From NCBI GenBank assembly GCA_013180625.2, contig SNVD02009150.1, forward strand, positions 1 through 64,000: 64,000 bases of DNA, read 5' to 3'. The DNA comes from Boswellia sacra. Its lineage: Eukaryota; Streptophyta; Magnoliopsida; Sapindales; Burseraceae. The notes under the pieces were generated by a model. The model searched no databases. It was given only the letters and a program-made list of their open reading frames with translations, and was not told the origin of the DNA. Positions 34,711 to 46,690 of this stretch are shown here, piece by piece. The position numbers and the translations under genes are program-made. Each line of letters opens with the position of its first letter. The stretch's first letter is position 1.

Positions 34711-36905
34711 CTCAAGCTGCTTCGGGAGAGTCGCTTTAGGAGTCGCCACCCAGGTAATTTAACCATAGGTAAAAGCTTTGAGTGATGGTAGTCCAATCCC
34801 TTGCTTATGGACCTCAATTACCTTCACCCTTCAGAAAGGGGTTCGAAAAGCTAGGTACCAATCTTCGACCCGCTCGGACAAAGTCTGGCATCCACTAGGG
34901 TTTACTGAGGCTATGGTTTTGGATTGTTAGTTACTATCTATTTTGATCATAATTTGTTCTAAATGCACACAATGGATTTTATCTTTTAGTGCATGTGAGG
35001 TTAGACGATCATGACTAAAAAGAATTAAACACATTTCTAATCAAACATGTGAAACACTATCTTTCCTATTACGATAAAGTAAGTCTGAAGATAAAGGCAA
35101 TTCAAAGTAGAGAGATTGAAAGCAAAACACTCTCGATATTACTTCGACACTGCATAATTGCACCACTAACTCCAATTAAAGGTTCACCGTTGGAAAACTA
35201 GCCTTTCACTAATTAATGCAAATCCACTCATTGTCCAACCACCCATGTGGTGGCACTCACATCTTGATGCTTCAATAATGGCATTTTATTCCCATTCTTA
35301 TCCCCCAACATATTTCCCACTGACAAAGTGAGCCTATCTGACATCCAATTCTATCGACTCATCCAACCGAACCTCCAATCTCCAAGATAAGCCCTTTGCC
35401 ATCAATGCGAGTTTGCATGCCGTCAACACCTTCAAGTCATCTTATTCAACATAAATTGACAACCTGAGCAATGCGCACCTGACCAACAATGCGAGGCCAC
35501 TCACTACTCACTTGCTCACATTTACTCTTTCTCCTCAAGGCACCATTATCAACATTATAGCAATGTATAAAACATCCACGTGCATTACTAAATAAAGAAC
35601 GAATCTTGGAATCTCAACTAATCATGCAAATACTTTACATCCTACGTTAGTAACATACGTTACTAACTCATTAATCATTATAAAGCATATAAACAACTTA
35701 AAAAGCATGGCATGGCATGGCAACTAAACACATCAAAACAGCCCACTTTTCATACAAATTAGGCATGTGAATAAAAACAAAGATGACTTTAAACTTATAG
35801 ACATGCTTTTAATAACCACAAACATCATTTTTATCACATAAACTACTTTAAACACTTACTAACGAAAAAACATGACACAACCAACCCTCTGTTTCCTTAT
35901 ATTGAACATGCAAAGATGAAAAAAAATGGCATTTAAACATGAACATGCTAAGACTAATCACAAGCAACATTTCCCACATATTAACCAAATTAAACAACCA
36001 TGGATTGATGAACCTAAAGTGGATAGCCCACTATTCACATAGTATTATGCATGAAAACTTCTCAAAATGAGAGGAAACATGCATATATTGGAAATACCAA
36101 AAGGGAATATGGCCTAGCATACATTTCTATGTATATAAACCATGAACAGGCATTAAAACTCACAAAAATCATAATAAAATATCAAAATTCATAATAAATG
36201 TAAAAGTGGCATAAAAAATACTCATAAACTCATATTGTAACTAGGAAATGACAAAATAAAGCAAATATAGTTATGACAATACCCATATTCAAAAGATGCA
36301 TAAAAACTCAAAAAATCGCATATAGCAATTGAGACGTATAGAGAATCATAAAAACACAAAGAAAAGCATAAAAACATGTAAACATATGCATATATTCATA
36401 AAAACAGGGGTGGCAATGCGTTCAATTCCCTTGGACTCACCAAGTTGTCAAAAAGAGTGTTGAGCGTACAAAACTCACAAAGTAATCAAAATAGGTAGAA
36501 AATAATGTTTAAAGGCCACTAGAATTAAGAACTCTCTCTGCATGCATCCCCAAAATGACTACTAAGCCCTTTCTCTTGGAATAATGGGTTTTTTTATATA
36601 CTGCAGCACAAGTGGTGCACGCTAGTATGAAGTGGCACATGCCAAAACAAAGTGTCTTACACTAGTTTAAACTGGTGCATAGCCCTAGGCAAAAACCGTA
36701 GTTTCTTTTTCTTTCAATTTCGCAACTAAGCTATGATTTTTTACGTTTTCATATATTGATCCTCATTTTGACTTTGGCTTATGGTTTATAGTCACAGGGC
36801 TTCAAACCATAGGTGACTCTTTGGTGCTTATAGTTTTACCCTTTACTTTGGAGGGGTTTATGGAACACAACCACTAAGAGAGTACACTGCGAGCATACTT
36901 ACCTG
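34711..36905 (-). other. Tat LTR/untranslated region, noncoding
   Basis: The block 34730-34910 (GGAGTCGCCACCC, AAAGCTAGGTACCAA, then ACTAGGGTTTACT) has a counterpart in the same orientation at 51630-51800 (GAGTCGCCATTC, AAGTTAGGTAAGAG, ACTAGGGTATACC). I read the two as the LTR-type blocks on either side of one Tat element. The rest is AT-rich with no reading frame of known type. Confidence 0.5.
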
Positions 36906-36917
36906 TCATGTGTCTAA

Positions 36918-37175
36918 ACTCCACTGTTTTGTCGACCACTGTAGCAAGTCGATCAAGGATTTTATTTGTTATTGCTACAGGCTAGTTGAGGTCTTAATCG
37001 ACTATTACTATAGGCCGATCAAGGATTTCATTAGATATTGCGACAAGCCAGTTGAGGTCCTAATAGAATATTGCTCGAGGTCCATTAAGGACTTCACCAG
37101 CTATTGCGACAGGCCTATTGAGGTCTTAATTGACTATTACTGCAAGTTGATCAAGGATTTCACTTGTCTTGATGC
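36918..37175 (+). repeat. 33/66-bp in-frame minisatellite
   Basis: About seven 33-bp units alternate as two types, giving a 66-bp higher-order period: GATCAAGGATTTCA..TATTGC at 36951, 37017, 37083 and 37149, and GTTGAGGTCTTAAT..TATTACT between them. Because 33 is a multiple of 3, one plus frame (36910-37185) stays open and repeats an 11-residue pattern (IKDFICYCYRL / VEVLIDYYYRP). No known domain; probably not a gene. Confidence 0.85.
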
Positions 37176-37935
37176 TAGAATTTGATGGTGGATACTTTCA
37201 TCCTGGCGCTTTGTGCTCTCATGAGGACTTGCTTCAATTTTGGATGCTTTCTCTTGTTACTGGTTCCATAGTTTCTTGGAGGTAAATTTTGTTTAGACTT
37301 AGTGTCCTACTACGGATTGAACTGGACATGTTGCTTGGTTAGAGGTTTCCTCTATTCTTCGTCATGCTCGACTAAGGATCTAATTTGAACTTTATGCACT
37401 TTAAGGTGTCTTCATATTTTTTAGGTTTTGTAGGCTTGGTGATTGCTGCCACTGGTCGTTTGATGATAGGGTTTGATTGAGGACCACTGCCGCTAGTTGC
37501 CCATGATTTTGTTGAATTTGTGACCACCTCTGCTGGTTGATCTAGGATCTTATTGAATTTGTGACCACCTCTGCTGCTCGAGATGTTACTTTCATCGATT
37601 CAAAAAGAAAGTGGGTTTGGTTGTACTCCACTGGGGATCCATTATGAATATTCGTATCTCTGAAGAACCTCACTCCCTGTGTCTTGTTGCATGTATGCGT
37701 TTCATTTTCCTTGCTCCATTGGGTGGGTTTGAACTTTTCAAGCTCTGATTGTTGTTCTTACTCCATTATTGGCGTGACATTATGACTTTCTGGTGCTATA
37801 ATGGAATTTTGATATTTGCATGCTGTCTTGATTCTGCCAATGATTGGATGTGGCCACCTTCTGGGTGCCTTGAATGCAAGTGATCATCTTGTGGGAAAGT
37901 TGTGCTGCCTCCTTACAAAAGGGGTATTTCACCCT
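37176..37935. other. noncoding spacer with a short duplication
   Basis: TTGAATTTGTGACCACCTCT occurs twice (about 37512 and 37553), and similar CCACTGCC/CCACTGGTCG words occur near 37450-37500. No gene seen. It probably belongs to the 3' untranslated part of the Tat element. Confidence 0.5.
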
Positions 37936-38420
37936 TTTGGTGCTGTAAGGGCATTTTGGTCATTTTAAGTGTCATGAAGGCATTCTGATCATTTTATGTC
38001 ATGAGGGCATCTTGGTCATTTGGGGTGTTGTAAGGGTATTTTGGTCATTTTGGGTTGTGTGGTTGTCCTTATCATTTTGGATGTCGTAAGGGCGTCCTAG
38101 TTGTTTTGGGTGCCATGAGGGAATTTTGGTCATTATGGGTATCGTGATGGTATTTTGGTCATTTTACATCGTGAGGGTGTTGTGGTCATCTTGGTGAGAA
38201 TCTGGTTGAGAAAGGGGGTATTTTGGCCATATAGGGTGTCGTAAGGACATTTTAGTCATTTTGGTTACTGTGAGGACGTTTTGGTCATTTTGGGTATCGT
38301 GAGTGCATTTTAGTTATTTTGGTTGTTGCGAGGGCATTCTGGTCATTGTGGATACTATAAGGACGTTTTGGTCATTTTGGCACGGTAGGGGCTATTGTGG
38401 TAAAATTTGGTTAAGGGAGG
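37936..38420. repeat. ~30-bp GGTCATTTTGG minisatellite
   Basis: Some 15 diverged units of 27-33 bp, each with AAGGGCATTTTGGTCATTTTG and GTGTCGTG-like words. The array ends about 100 bp before the chromovirus insertion at 38536. Confidence 0.85.
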
Positions 38421-38535
38421 GGTATTTGATAATTTGTAAATAGGGGTTTCTGTAAAATTTACTATTTATGGGGGTATTTGTGAAATTAAGCTTCGGGGGC
38501 ATTATTTGCAATTTTTCTTGCAAGAACTGGCATAA

Positions 38536-39045
38536 TGTCACGAGCTTAGAAGTTGCGCAGCACGCTCGTGCGGCACTTAGGCAACTCGAACCCAAAAGTT
38601 GCTAAGTAAGCCTTGATTGTTGGCTTGCTTCGCTTGGGAAGAAGCTTGAGAGGCTAGGATCGTTGAGCTTAAGAGCTTTACGGCAAAGAGAAGAGAAGTG
38701 TTGGAAGGTTACGAACAAGTTTTGCTAGGAAAGAAGGCTTTTGTATTGCTTGAGAACTCTTTACAAAGGCTTGTGTTTTCAATGCTTTACAATTGAGCCT
38801 TGGAGGGGTATTTATAGTGAACCACCTCCTCAATGGACGGCCGAGATTTAATACATTCGACGGCCGTAATTCGTTCTCTAGACTTTTCTACAAAAGAATC
38901 TAGATATTTACATGGAGGCTTCTTAAAATATCCAAGATATTTATAAAGGAAGCTTGCTAGAGATTTCTAGAAAATGGGCTTGGACTTGCCAAGCCTTGGC
39001 GCAATTTTGGGCCACTCTAGCAAGCAATTTGGGCGGGCCGTAACA
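38536..39045 (-). repeat. 3' LTR of the chromovirus
   Basis: TGTTACGG start (39045) and GCTCGTGACA end (38536) on the minus strand; 510 bp, alignable without gaps to 43726-44235. Minus-strand TATA-like ACTATAAATACC near 38810-38822. Confidence 0.95.
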
Positions 39046-39058
39046 TCCTCCCCCACCT
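39046..39058 (-). promoter_or_regulatory. polypurine tract of the chromovirus
   Basis: The minus strand reads AGGTGGGGGAGGA directly before the LTR start TGTTACGG. It marks the 3' end of the internal region. Confidence 0.85.
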
Positions 39059-40440
39059 ATTTTCGCGACGTCCTCGGCGAGCTTTCCTCCTTGTAGCGTT
39101 GGATGTGCTCGCCAAATTGCCACAAGGTGTCTTCACGTTCCCAACTTGCTTCGCTGTCTGGGAGGTCCTTCCACTTCACTAGGTATTCAACATATGGTGG
39201 AACTCATCTCCTTCGTATCACTTGATCCGCAAGGATGCACTCCACGTCCTTGTCGAATGCGGTGACGACAGCTGTTGGCGCTCTCTTGGACTCGCTCCTG
39301 CTTCGATCTTCCTTGTCTTCATGGTATGGCTTGAGGAAGCTAACATGGAAGACCGGGTGGATCTTGAGGTTAGGGGGTAGTCAAACTTGGTAGGAGACTT
39401 TGCCCACTCGCTTGATGATTGGGAAGGGGCCTTCGTATTTCCTTACCAACCCCTTGTGCACCTTACGCAAAGACTTGAATTGTTGGGGTAGAAGCTTCAC
39501 AAGCACCAAGTCCCCTTCTTGAAATGTGAGGTGCCGTCTCCTTGTGTCCGCCCATTTCTTCATTCGTTTGGCGGCCTTGTCCAAGCATACTCTAGTAATA
39601 TCGGCTTGTTCATGCCATTCCTTCGCAAGCTTGTAGGCCGCTAGACTTTTCCCTCCGTATATTGAGGCTATGGCATTTGGTGTCATAGGTTGTCGTCCGG
39701 TTACAATCTCGAATGGACTTTTGCCGGTAGCCTCACTTCGTTGGAGGTTATACGAGAATTGGGCAACATCAAGCAACTTTGCCCAATCATGCTGATGAGC
39801 GCTCACGTAATGCCTCAAGTATAGCTCAAGTAAGGCATTGGTGCGCTCGGTTTGCCCGTCAGTTTGGGGGTGGAAGCTTGTTGAGATGCTCAAGTCGGTC
39901 CCCAATAGCTTGAAGAGCTCTCTCCAAAAACGACCGGTGAAGCGAGGGTCTCGATCACTTACAATGTTTTGTGGAACTCCCCATAGTTTCACTACATGCT
40001 TGAGGAACGCTCGAGCAGCTTCATCCGCAATGCAATCCGCAGAGACGGGTATGAAGGTGGCGTATTTGCTAAATCGATCAACCACCACCATGATGCTTCC
40101 ATATCCCTCAGACTTTGGCAAGGCCACGATGAAATCCATTGATGCACTTTGCCATGGCCTCTCCGCTATAGATAGGGGTTCTAGCAACCCCGCCGGGTGT
40201 TGATGCTCAACTTTATCTTATTGGCATACTAGGCACGTCCTCACATAGCTCTCCACATCTTCCCGCATTTGGGACCAATAGTAGGAATCTTGCACGAGTG
40301 CAAGGGTTTGCACCATACCTGGGTGTCCAGCCCACTTGGAGTCATGGCACTCCTTGATGATCTCTTTTCGCAAGCTCCCATGTCTTGGCACAAACAAGCG
40401 GTTGCCCGTTGTGAGGAGTAGGCCTTCATCAAGCCAAAAG
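39059..40440 (-). pseudogene. chromovirus integrase and chromodomain, broken
   Basis: Minus strand. Zinc region near 40235-40370 (ECHDSKWAGHPG, then CLVCQ followed by a TAA). Core 39381-40187: [57 protein letters not shown], with the DDE residues in place. C-terminal GPFPIIKRVGKVSYQV, a TGA, then HPVFHVSFLKPY. After a further TGA comes the chromodomain VEYLVKWKDLPDSEASWERE near 39125-39190, a histone-mark reader that would direct integration to heterochromatin. Three stops make it non-functional. Confidence 0.92.
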
Positions 40441-42005
40441 CGCCTTGTTTTTCCCTAACTTGCCAATTGTAGGAGGTTCTTGGCTATGGGATTGTGCTCT
40501 AGGCCTTGTTTGATGCGGTCGATGATTACACTTTGTGGTCGACTCACGCTCAAAGTGGCGAGTTTCGCTTTGCGACTTAGGGCATCGGCCACAATATTTG
40601 CCTTTCCCGCTTTTTTACTCGAGCTTACAGTCGAACTCGGCCAAGAAATCTTGCCATCAAGCTTGCTTGGGGCTTAGCTTCTTTTGTGTTTGAAAGTAGC
40701 TCATTGCCACATTGTCAGTCTTAATGACAAAGTGCGAGCCAAGCAAGTAGTGACGCCAAACCCGTAGACAATGGATGATGGCCGTCATTTCTTTCTCTTA
40801 GACTGTGTATCGTTTCTCTGTGTCATTTAGCTTGCGGCTCTCGTATACAATGGGGTGCCCTTCTTGCATGAGAACTCCCCCTATGGCATAGTCGGAGGTG
40901 TCCATGTGCATCTCGAACGGCTTTGTATGGTCGGGCAACACCAACATCGGTTCTTCGGATATGGCCTTCTTTAATTCTTCGAAGGCATGTTGGCATTTTT
41001 CAGTCCAATGCCATGTGTTGTTCTTTTTAAGTAGATCCGTGAGTGGGGCGGCCTTGGTGGAGTAGCTTTTGATAAACCGCCGATAGTAGTTCACCAACCC
41101 AAGAAAAGACAGTAGCTCCGGAACTTTTGTGGGAGGCTCACATTCTTGGATGGCCTTCATCTTTGCTGGATCCATCATTAGTTTCCCATCCCGTATTCGG
41201 TGGCCGAGGAACTCTACTTCTCTTTGAGCAAAAGAGCATTTTTCTTTCTTGACGTAGAGTTCATGCTTCCGAAGTACTTGGAATACTTGCTTAAGATGTT
41301 GCACATGTTCTTCAAGAGTGGCACTATATACCACTATATCATCCAAGTACACCACAACAATTGATCGAGATAGGGATGGAATAACTTATTCATAAGAGTG
41401 CAAAACGTAGCGGGTGCATTGGTGAGGCCGAATGGCATAACTAGAAATTCAAAGGCACCGTACCTTGTAACGCACGCCGTCTTTGGTTCGTCACCCTTGG
41501 CAATGCGAACTTGATAGTACCCCGATCTCAAATCGAGCTTTGTGAAGCAGCGAGCCTTCCCAAGTTGATCAAATAACTCCGCAATTAGAGGAATCGGGTA
41601 CTTGTTCTTGATGGTGATCTTGTTAAGCGCCCGATAGTCAATGCACATGTGGAGAGATCCATCATTCTTCTTTTGGAAGAGGACGGGAGCACCATATGGA
41701 GTTTTTGAGGGTTGGATATAGCCCGCATCAAGTAGATCTTGGAGTTGCCTTTTCAATTCCGTAAGCTCGGGTGGCGCCATGTGGTAAGGCGCCATAGATG
41801 AGGGTTTGGCACCGGGCTCCAACTCAATTTGATGGTCTACTTCTTGACGTGGTGGCAATTTCTTTGGGAGTTCTTGGGGCTTGACGTCCTTATATTTCTC
41901 AAGGACGGCTTGGACCTCTTTTGGTGTTGGATCCTTGGCAATGGTGACATCTTCCCCATCGTTCAATTCTCGAACTGTGGCAAGGAAGCTTGGATCCTTC
42001 TTCAA
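40441..42005 (-). pseudogene. chromovirus reverse transcriptase and RNase H, frameshifted
   Basis: RT N-terminal part 41334-42005: [56 protein letters not shown] one-base loss in a T run just before the catalytic box (about 41350-41360) shifts the frame; YLDDIVVYS continues in the next frame (40798-41355) with both aspartates intact. RNase H follows (FLGLVNYYRRFIKSYS, PILVYESRKLNDTEKRY-like), then decays at 40450-40800. Confidence 0.92.
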
Positions 42006-42017
42006 TCCCCGCTTGAA

Positions 42018-42884
42018 TTATAACGCGGATAGCATTTTGCTCTCGACCTTGGCTACACGTTCCGCCATGACCGTGCACGAGTGACTCCCATCAAGGATGC
42101 TGAGGGAGTTAGAGGCGGGTATGGGGAAAGCATGGACTTGGTCGAAGAACTCCATACCCAACACTACTTGAAAGTCGTCCATGGGGACGATGGAGAAGTC
42201 GAGGTTTCCCTTCCATGCACCAATTTGTACCGAGGTGGCCTTAGATACCCCCACTATTGCCTTAGCGGGTGAGTTCACCGCCTTGATGGTGCCTCCTCCG
42301 TTGTTGTACTTGAGGCCTAAACGTTTGGCCTCTTCAATAGAAACAAAGTTGTGCGTGGCTCCCGTGTCAAGCATCGCTCGCACATTCTTTCCATTGATAG
42401 TGGCGCTTATATACATGAGACCCTTCTTGGCATATGTGGGTCTCTTAAGGGCGCCAATGGTGCGGAGAGAACCCATCTCCGCTTGTGGCTCATCACCACG
42501 TGAGCCCTCATGTTGAGCCGCTAATCCATTAAGGGTATTTCTCTTTGGGCAATCTTTCACCCAATGAGGACCGTCACAAATGAAACAAGGGCTCTTAGGT
42601 TTAGGGGCGTCGGACTTACCTTTACTAGGCTTGTCGCGCTTGTCCCCTCCGGAAGACTTCTGTGCACCACCTTCCTTTCGACCATGGTCCTTCTTGGTGC
42701 TCCTCTCTCCCCCACCTTTGCCATGACTGACCTTCCTATCCTTGGATTGGGAAGCATAATCCGTGAGGGACTCCGCTGCGGTTATGGCTTCGTCGAGGTT
42801 TTGCACGCCACGCCTTTCGAGCTCAACTCTTGCCCAATCCTTGAGCCCATCAAGGAAGTAGAAGAGAGAGTCCTTGTCAGACAT
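42018..42884 (-). pseudogene. chromovirus gag C-terminus and protease
   Basis: A single open stretch of 288 codons holds the gag knuckle CFICDGPHWVKDCPKR (about 42540-42590) and the aspartic protease VRAMLDTGATHNFVSIEEAK (about 42310-42370) with DTG intact, followed by FSIVPMDDFQVVLGMEFFDQ. A TAA at about 42018 separates it from RT. Confidence 0.9.
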
Positions 42885-43689
42885 ATCCTCGATCTTAAGG
42901 ATGATGGTGGTAAAATCCTTGATATATTCACGAATAGTGCCACTTTGCTTTAGACAACGGAGGCGGCCCCTTGCCTCCTTTTCAGCATTGCTTGGGGAGA
43001 AATGCTTCTGAAGCTCCCTTTTAAAGTCCTCCCATGTGCGGAGGTTGACGATGCCTTTGCCGTGTCGCCATGCTTACGATGCCACCATAGTTGGGCTGCA
43101 TCTCGTAAGAATGTGGGTGCAATGCCTATTCTTGATGCGTCATCGTGGACACCCTTGGCCTGAAAGTATTGCTCAAGGCCGAATAAGAAGTTCTCGACCT
43201 CGGTGGCATTGCGGGTGCCGTGGTATGTAGCGGGTGTAGGCACTTGCATGGTGTTGAGTGTGCTAGCACTTGTATAGGATGGACTAGCTCGGTCGTAACG
43301 ATGCCTCTCCCATTCCATGCGAACTTCCTCCACTTCCGCACGAACAGCCCGTAATTCGTGCTCCACAAAGGTGCCCAAGCCATGGAGTTCTCGTGTAAGG
43401 TTTTGTAGCTCCTCCTTGTCGGACTTGCTATACTCGAGAATGCTGGACTTTGTGGCTTGAGTAATCTCCCCATAGTCCGTCTCTAGGCCATCAAGACAGT
43501 CGGTGAGACTCTCAATCACATTGTCCATCCTCGAGATGGCTTGTTCTATGCTAGCAACACGAGGCTCCAAGGCTTCCACGGGTGCAGCTTTAGACTTGCC
43601 ACGTTTGCCTTGGGGGCGTGGTGGTGGCTGAGGTTGCTCCTCACGTCGCGTACTTGCTCTTCCATCGTCACTTCAATTTCGGATGCCAT
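42885..43689 (-). pseudogene. chromovirus gag N-terminal part, broken
   Basis: The likely start is at 43689 (MASEIEV), 21 bases from the primer-binding site, with a frame change near 43660. 42950-43579 contains MEALEPRVASIEQAISRMDN, a coiled-coil region, then TYHGTRNATEVENFLFGLEQ, YFQAKG and DAAQLWWHRKHGD, which are gag-domain features. Frameshifts near 43040 and 42950 break it. Confidence 0.85.
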
Positions 43690-43709
43690 GTCACTCTAGT
43701 GCTCGAACC

Positions 43710-43723
43710 TGGCTCTGATACCA
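43710..43723 (-). promoter_or_regulatory. primer-binding site (initiator tRNA-Met)
   Basis: The minus strand reads TGGTATCAGAGCCA two bases inside the LTR at 43726, a full match to the initiator tRNA-Met complement used by chromoviruses. Confidence 0.95.
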
Positions 43724-43725
43724 AC

Positions 43726-44235
43726 TGTCACGAGCTTAGAAGTTGTGCAGCACGCTCGTGCGGCACTTAGGCAACTCGAACCCAAAAGTTGTTAAGTAAG
43801 CCTTGATTGTTGGCTTGCTTCGCTTGGGAAGAAGCTTGAGAGGCTAGGATCGTTGAGCTTAAGAGCTTTACGGCAAAGAGAAGAGAAGTGTTGGAAGGTT
43901 AGGAACAAGTGTTGCTAGGAAAGAAGGCTTTTGTATTGCTTGAGAACTCTTTACAAAGGCTTGTGTTTTCGATGCTTTACAATTGAGCCTTGGAGGGGTA
44001 TTTATAGTGAACCACCTCCTCAATGGACGGTCGAGATTTAATACATCCGACGATCATAATTCGTTCTCTAGACTTTTTTACAAAAGAATCTAGATATTTA
44101 CATGGAGGCTTCTTAAAATATCCAAGATATTTACAAAGGAAGCTTGCTAGAGATTTCTAGAAAATGGGCTTGGACTTGCCAAGCCTTGGCGCAATTTTGG
44201 GCCAGTCTAGCAAGCAATTTGGGCGGACCGTAACA
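43726..44235 (-). repeat. 5' LTR of the chromovirus
   Basis: 510 bp, same ends as the left LTR. The differences are mostly C/T and G/A, several in a GGCCGT/GATCAT block near 44050-44056. Confidence 0.95.
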
Positions 44236-44389
44236 GTAAGCTAGCTTAAATTGGCGCATACCACAAAGGACTGATGCACACCAGTTGGCTCTCCTCTATA
44301 TAAGCCAAGTCCTTTTCCCTCATCCGTCAACCTAGAATCTGCCAAAGTTCTTTTTAGGCTTACAGAACTTCAATAATTTCTCAAAGCCT

Positions 44390-46690
44390 TCAACATCTTT
44401 CTTTTTGACTTCCTCTATGGTCGAGCCACTAGTAGATCCTCCAGTCATTTCTTACCACTTTGACCTCCCTTACATGCCAGTCTTCCAATGGACGACTCTG
44501 GATGGGTCGGTCATTGGTGGCTAGACGAGCCTCCTCTGTAACCTCGACAAGCATGACCACACTTGGGTCGGTCTTTCTTCCCTTCTGTTTTGGTTTTTTG
44601 CAATTCGCATGAGATTTAAATTTTGTATAGGGAAAATCCAGACTTGTAGACTTAGAACTCGACATCGTTTTGCACAACCTCAACTCTCACACTTTTATTA
44701 TGGGACTATTAACGGGGCTCGCCTATGGTATGATGAGATTACCAACGAAGAGGTCAGAGCACGATTAGAGCGACGGGCTTCGAGGAGTTCATCATGAGCC
44801 GACCGACAATACAGGTTCATAGTGACATTCAGACTATTATAGTCTTACTCGGCAGGTGGATGGATACGATCCACATGTTCCATCTTCCTTTTGGTGAGAT
44901 AATGATCACACCTTTTGACTTTACTATCTCAACCGATCTCGTTTTCAAGGGTGACCTGATCATATTTGATTGTTGTCTGGTTCCTGTGAGGGACGATCTT
45001 TGTGCAGGCATCATAATAGAGCTATTGGTCATTTTTCCTGGTAGTCATGCATTTGAGACCCTTATCTATGATTAGCTTGTGCGCCATTAGAAAGCGCGCA
45101 ATGAGCTTTCTGAGGTTGAGGTCGATCAATGTGTGAGGAGCTTCATAGTCTATCTATTGAGTACCACTTTCTTTGCGAACTCTTAGAGTATGGGTGAGGT
45201 GTATCTCCTTCTAGCATTATAGGATTTGGACTGAGTGTGTCATTTTGATTGGGCTACATCGGCCTTGTCTCATTTGTACCTTGGTTTGGACATCGCTTGC
45301 AGACGGACTCAGCACATTCTCAACTTCGACTGCATCCTTGAAGTATCTTTTGCTCTCTTTTTCCTTTTTCCTTAAGTGTTAGCATTAATTCTTGATTATT
45401 GGCTTTGTAGATGTGAGCCTATGAGATGGGGTTATTTTCATCTCTAAATTTGAAGGTGCCTGTTCTGGGATATCCATGCTGTCGTACTCGAAACGATGGG
45501 TGTAAGAGGAACGACATCTCCCACTCTTTAGTGCTTTGACTAGCTTGGATCCACAATCTCACTTGGATAAGGTAAGCTAGCTTCGCCTATTTTTTGCAAA
45601 GAGACTTGAATTGGATCTTGAGAATTTGTTAACACAATCAGATTGGTTGGCCCAATGATGGGGTGAACCCTTGGTTTGTCGACATGGCTGCGATGGGCGA
45701 GCTGTCAGACTATAGGATATTGCTCTTGGGATCGAAGCACGTTTGAGACTGGTATGATGGGCCAGATCAGCGTCACATTCCTCCTCCATCGGATGAGATG
45801 GTGAACATTCTTTATATGTCCACAGCATGAGCTACTAAGCTTGTTATGGCTGAGTTATTCAGCGAGCTTCTCTTTCAGCTCCTACCACAACTTATCTAGA
45901 GTGGGTGGCCACATAGCTTTTGCCATATAGGTGCAATAGTGCCTCGTTTTCGTTTGGACACCATTTTTGCCACGTCCACGAGACGACGGTTTCCACTTTA
46001 GCAGTCTCCCGATCCCTAGCCTTTGATTAGTCGGTATAAAAGGCCATGAGTCCCTTCTCCCTTCATTGCGGGTAGTACTTTTATGACTGAGACTACATAT
46101 GTTGTTCTTGGTGACTTTTGAAACCTTTTTGGTACCACGATTGCTACCATTGACTAAGATAGATAGCTTATACAACGCACCTTCAATGTAGGTGACAGTC
46201 AGGCGGTCGTTTGTGATTCGCACGAGAGCACCCATCTGAGTCTCTACATTCTCCTTTTGCTCCTTTTGATTTCTTACCTACGAACGCAAACTAACAAAAT
46301 GCAAATGCAAGTTCCTAGAGTTATCGTTGTGCAGCTGAGCGGACTGTGTGTCTAGATTCAGCTCCTCACTATGGGGATACCACATGATCACCGAATGAGT
46401 ATGATTTCATGTATGCATGCATTACTTCCCTCACAATTTTTCTTATGACTGATCATTCTTCATGCTATTCCCAGACAGTTGTGACCGATTATAAGAGAGG
46501 CATGGCAGATCTGTAGTAGAGGTTGCATAAGGCTGAGACAGCTAGAGCGCAGCAGCATGACCCAATCATGGAGCAGTATTTGACGATTCACCAGTAGCAA
46601 GAGAGGATTATTGATTTGGAGAGGAAGGTCTTGTAGTAGGATGCTGAGCTTACTGCTTTTCTGTAGTCAGTTAAGGGAAGATAGAGGTGA
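44390..46690 (+). pseudogene. PMD (plant mobile domain) protein, antisense ORF of the Tat element
   Basis: Plus strand, opposite to pol. Segments include LWYDEITNEEVRARLERR (44720-44780), then one base out of frame MSRPTIQ and LLGRWMDTIHMFHLPFGEIM (44794-44900), which has the aminotransferase-like/plant mobile domain pattern W..x-T-h-x-F-H-x-P-x-G-E. WATSALSHLYLGLDIA follows near 45250-45300. A GT-AG intron appears at 45343-45410, after which WAYEMGL-like sequence resumes (with TGA for Trp). A coiled-coil tail at 46480-46690 is broken by TAG codons. Function of PMD proteins in elements is not settled; some Tat elements carry such genes antisense between pol and the 3' LTR. Confidence 0.65.

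Larger units (their letters stand above)
38536..44235 (-). mobile_element. Ty3/gypsy chromovirus with both LTRs
   Basis: 5.7 kb. LTRs of 510 bp each (38536-39045 and 43726-44235), primer-binding site 43710-43723 and polypurine tract next to 39045 give minus orientation. Gag, protease, RT, RNase H, integrase and a C-terminal chromodomain are all present in order, so it is structurally complete, but several single-base lesions break the reading frame. The short LTRs and chromodomain suggest a Reina- or Galadriel-like clade. I counted about 14 mismatches between the LTRs by eye (about 2.7 percent). The 5-bp flanks are CATAA and GTAAG, not a clear duplication. It is nested in the 3' region of the Tat element. 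Confidence 0.93.

Noticed and set aside
42081..42953. Several plus-strand frames of 63-129 codons
   Set aside because: They are antisense shadows of the well-supported gag-protease frame on the minus strand.
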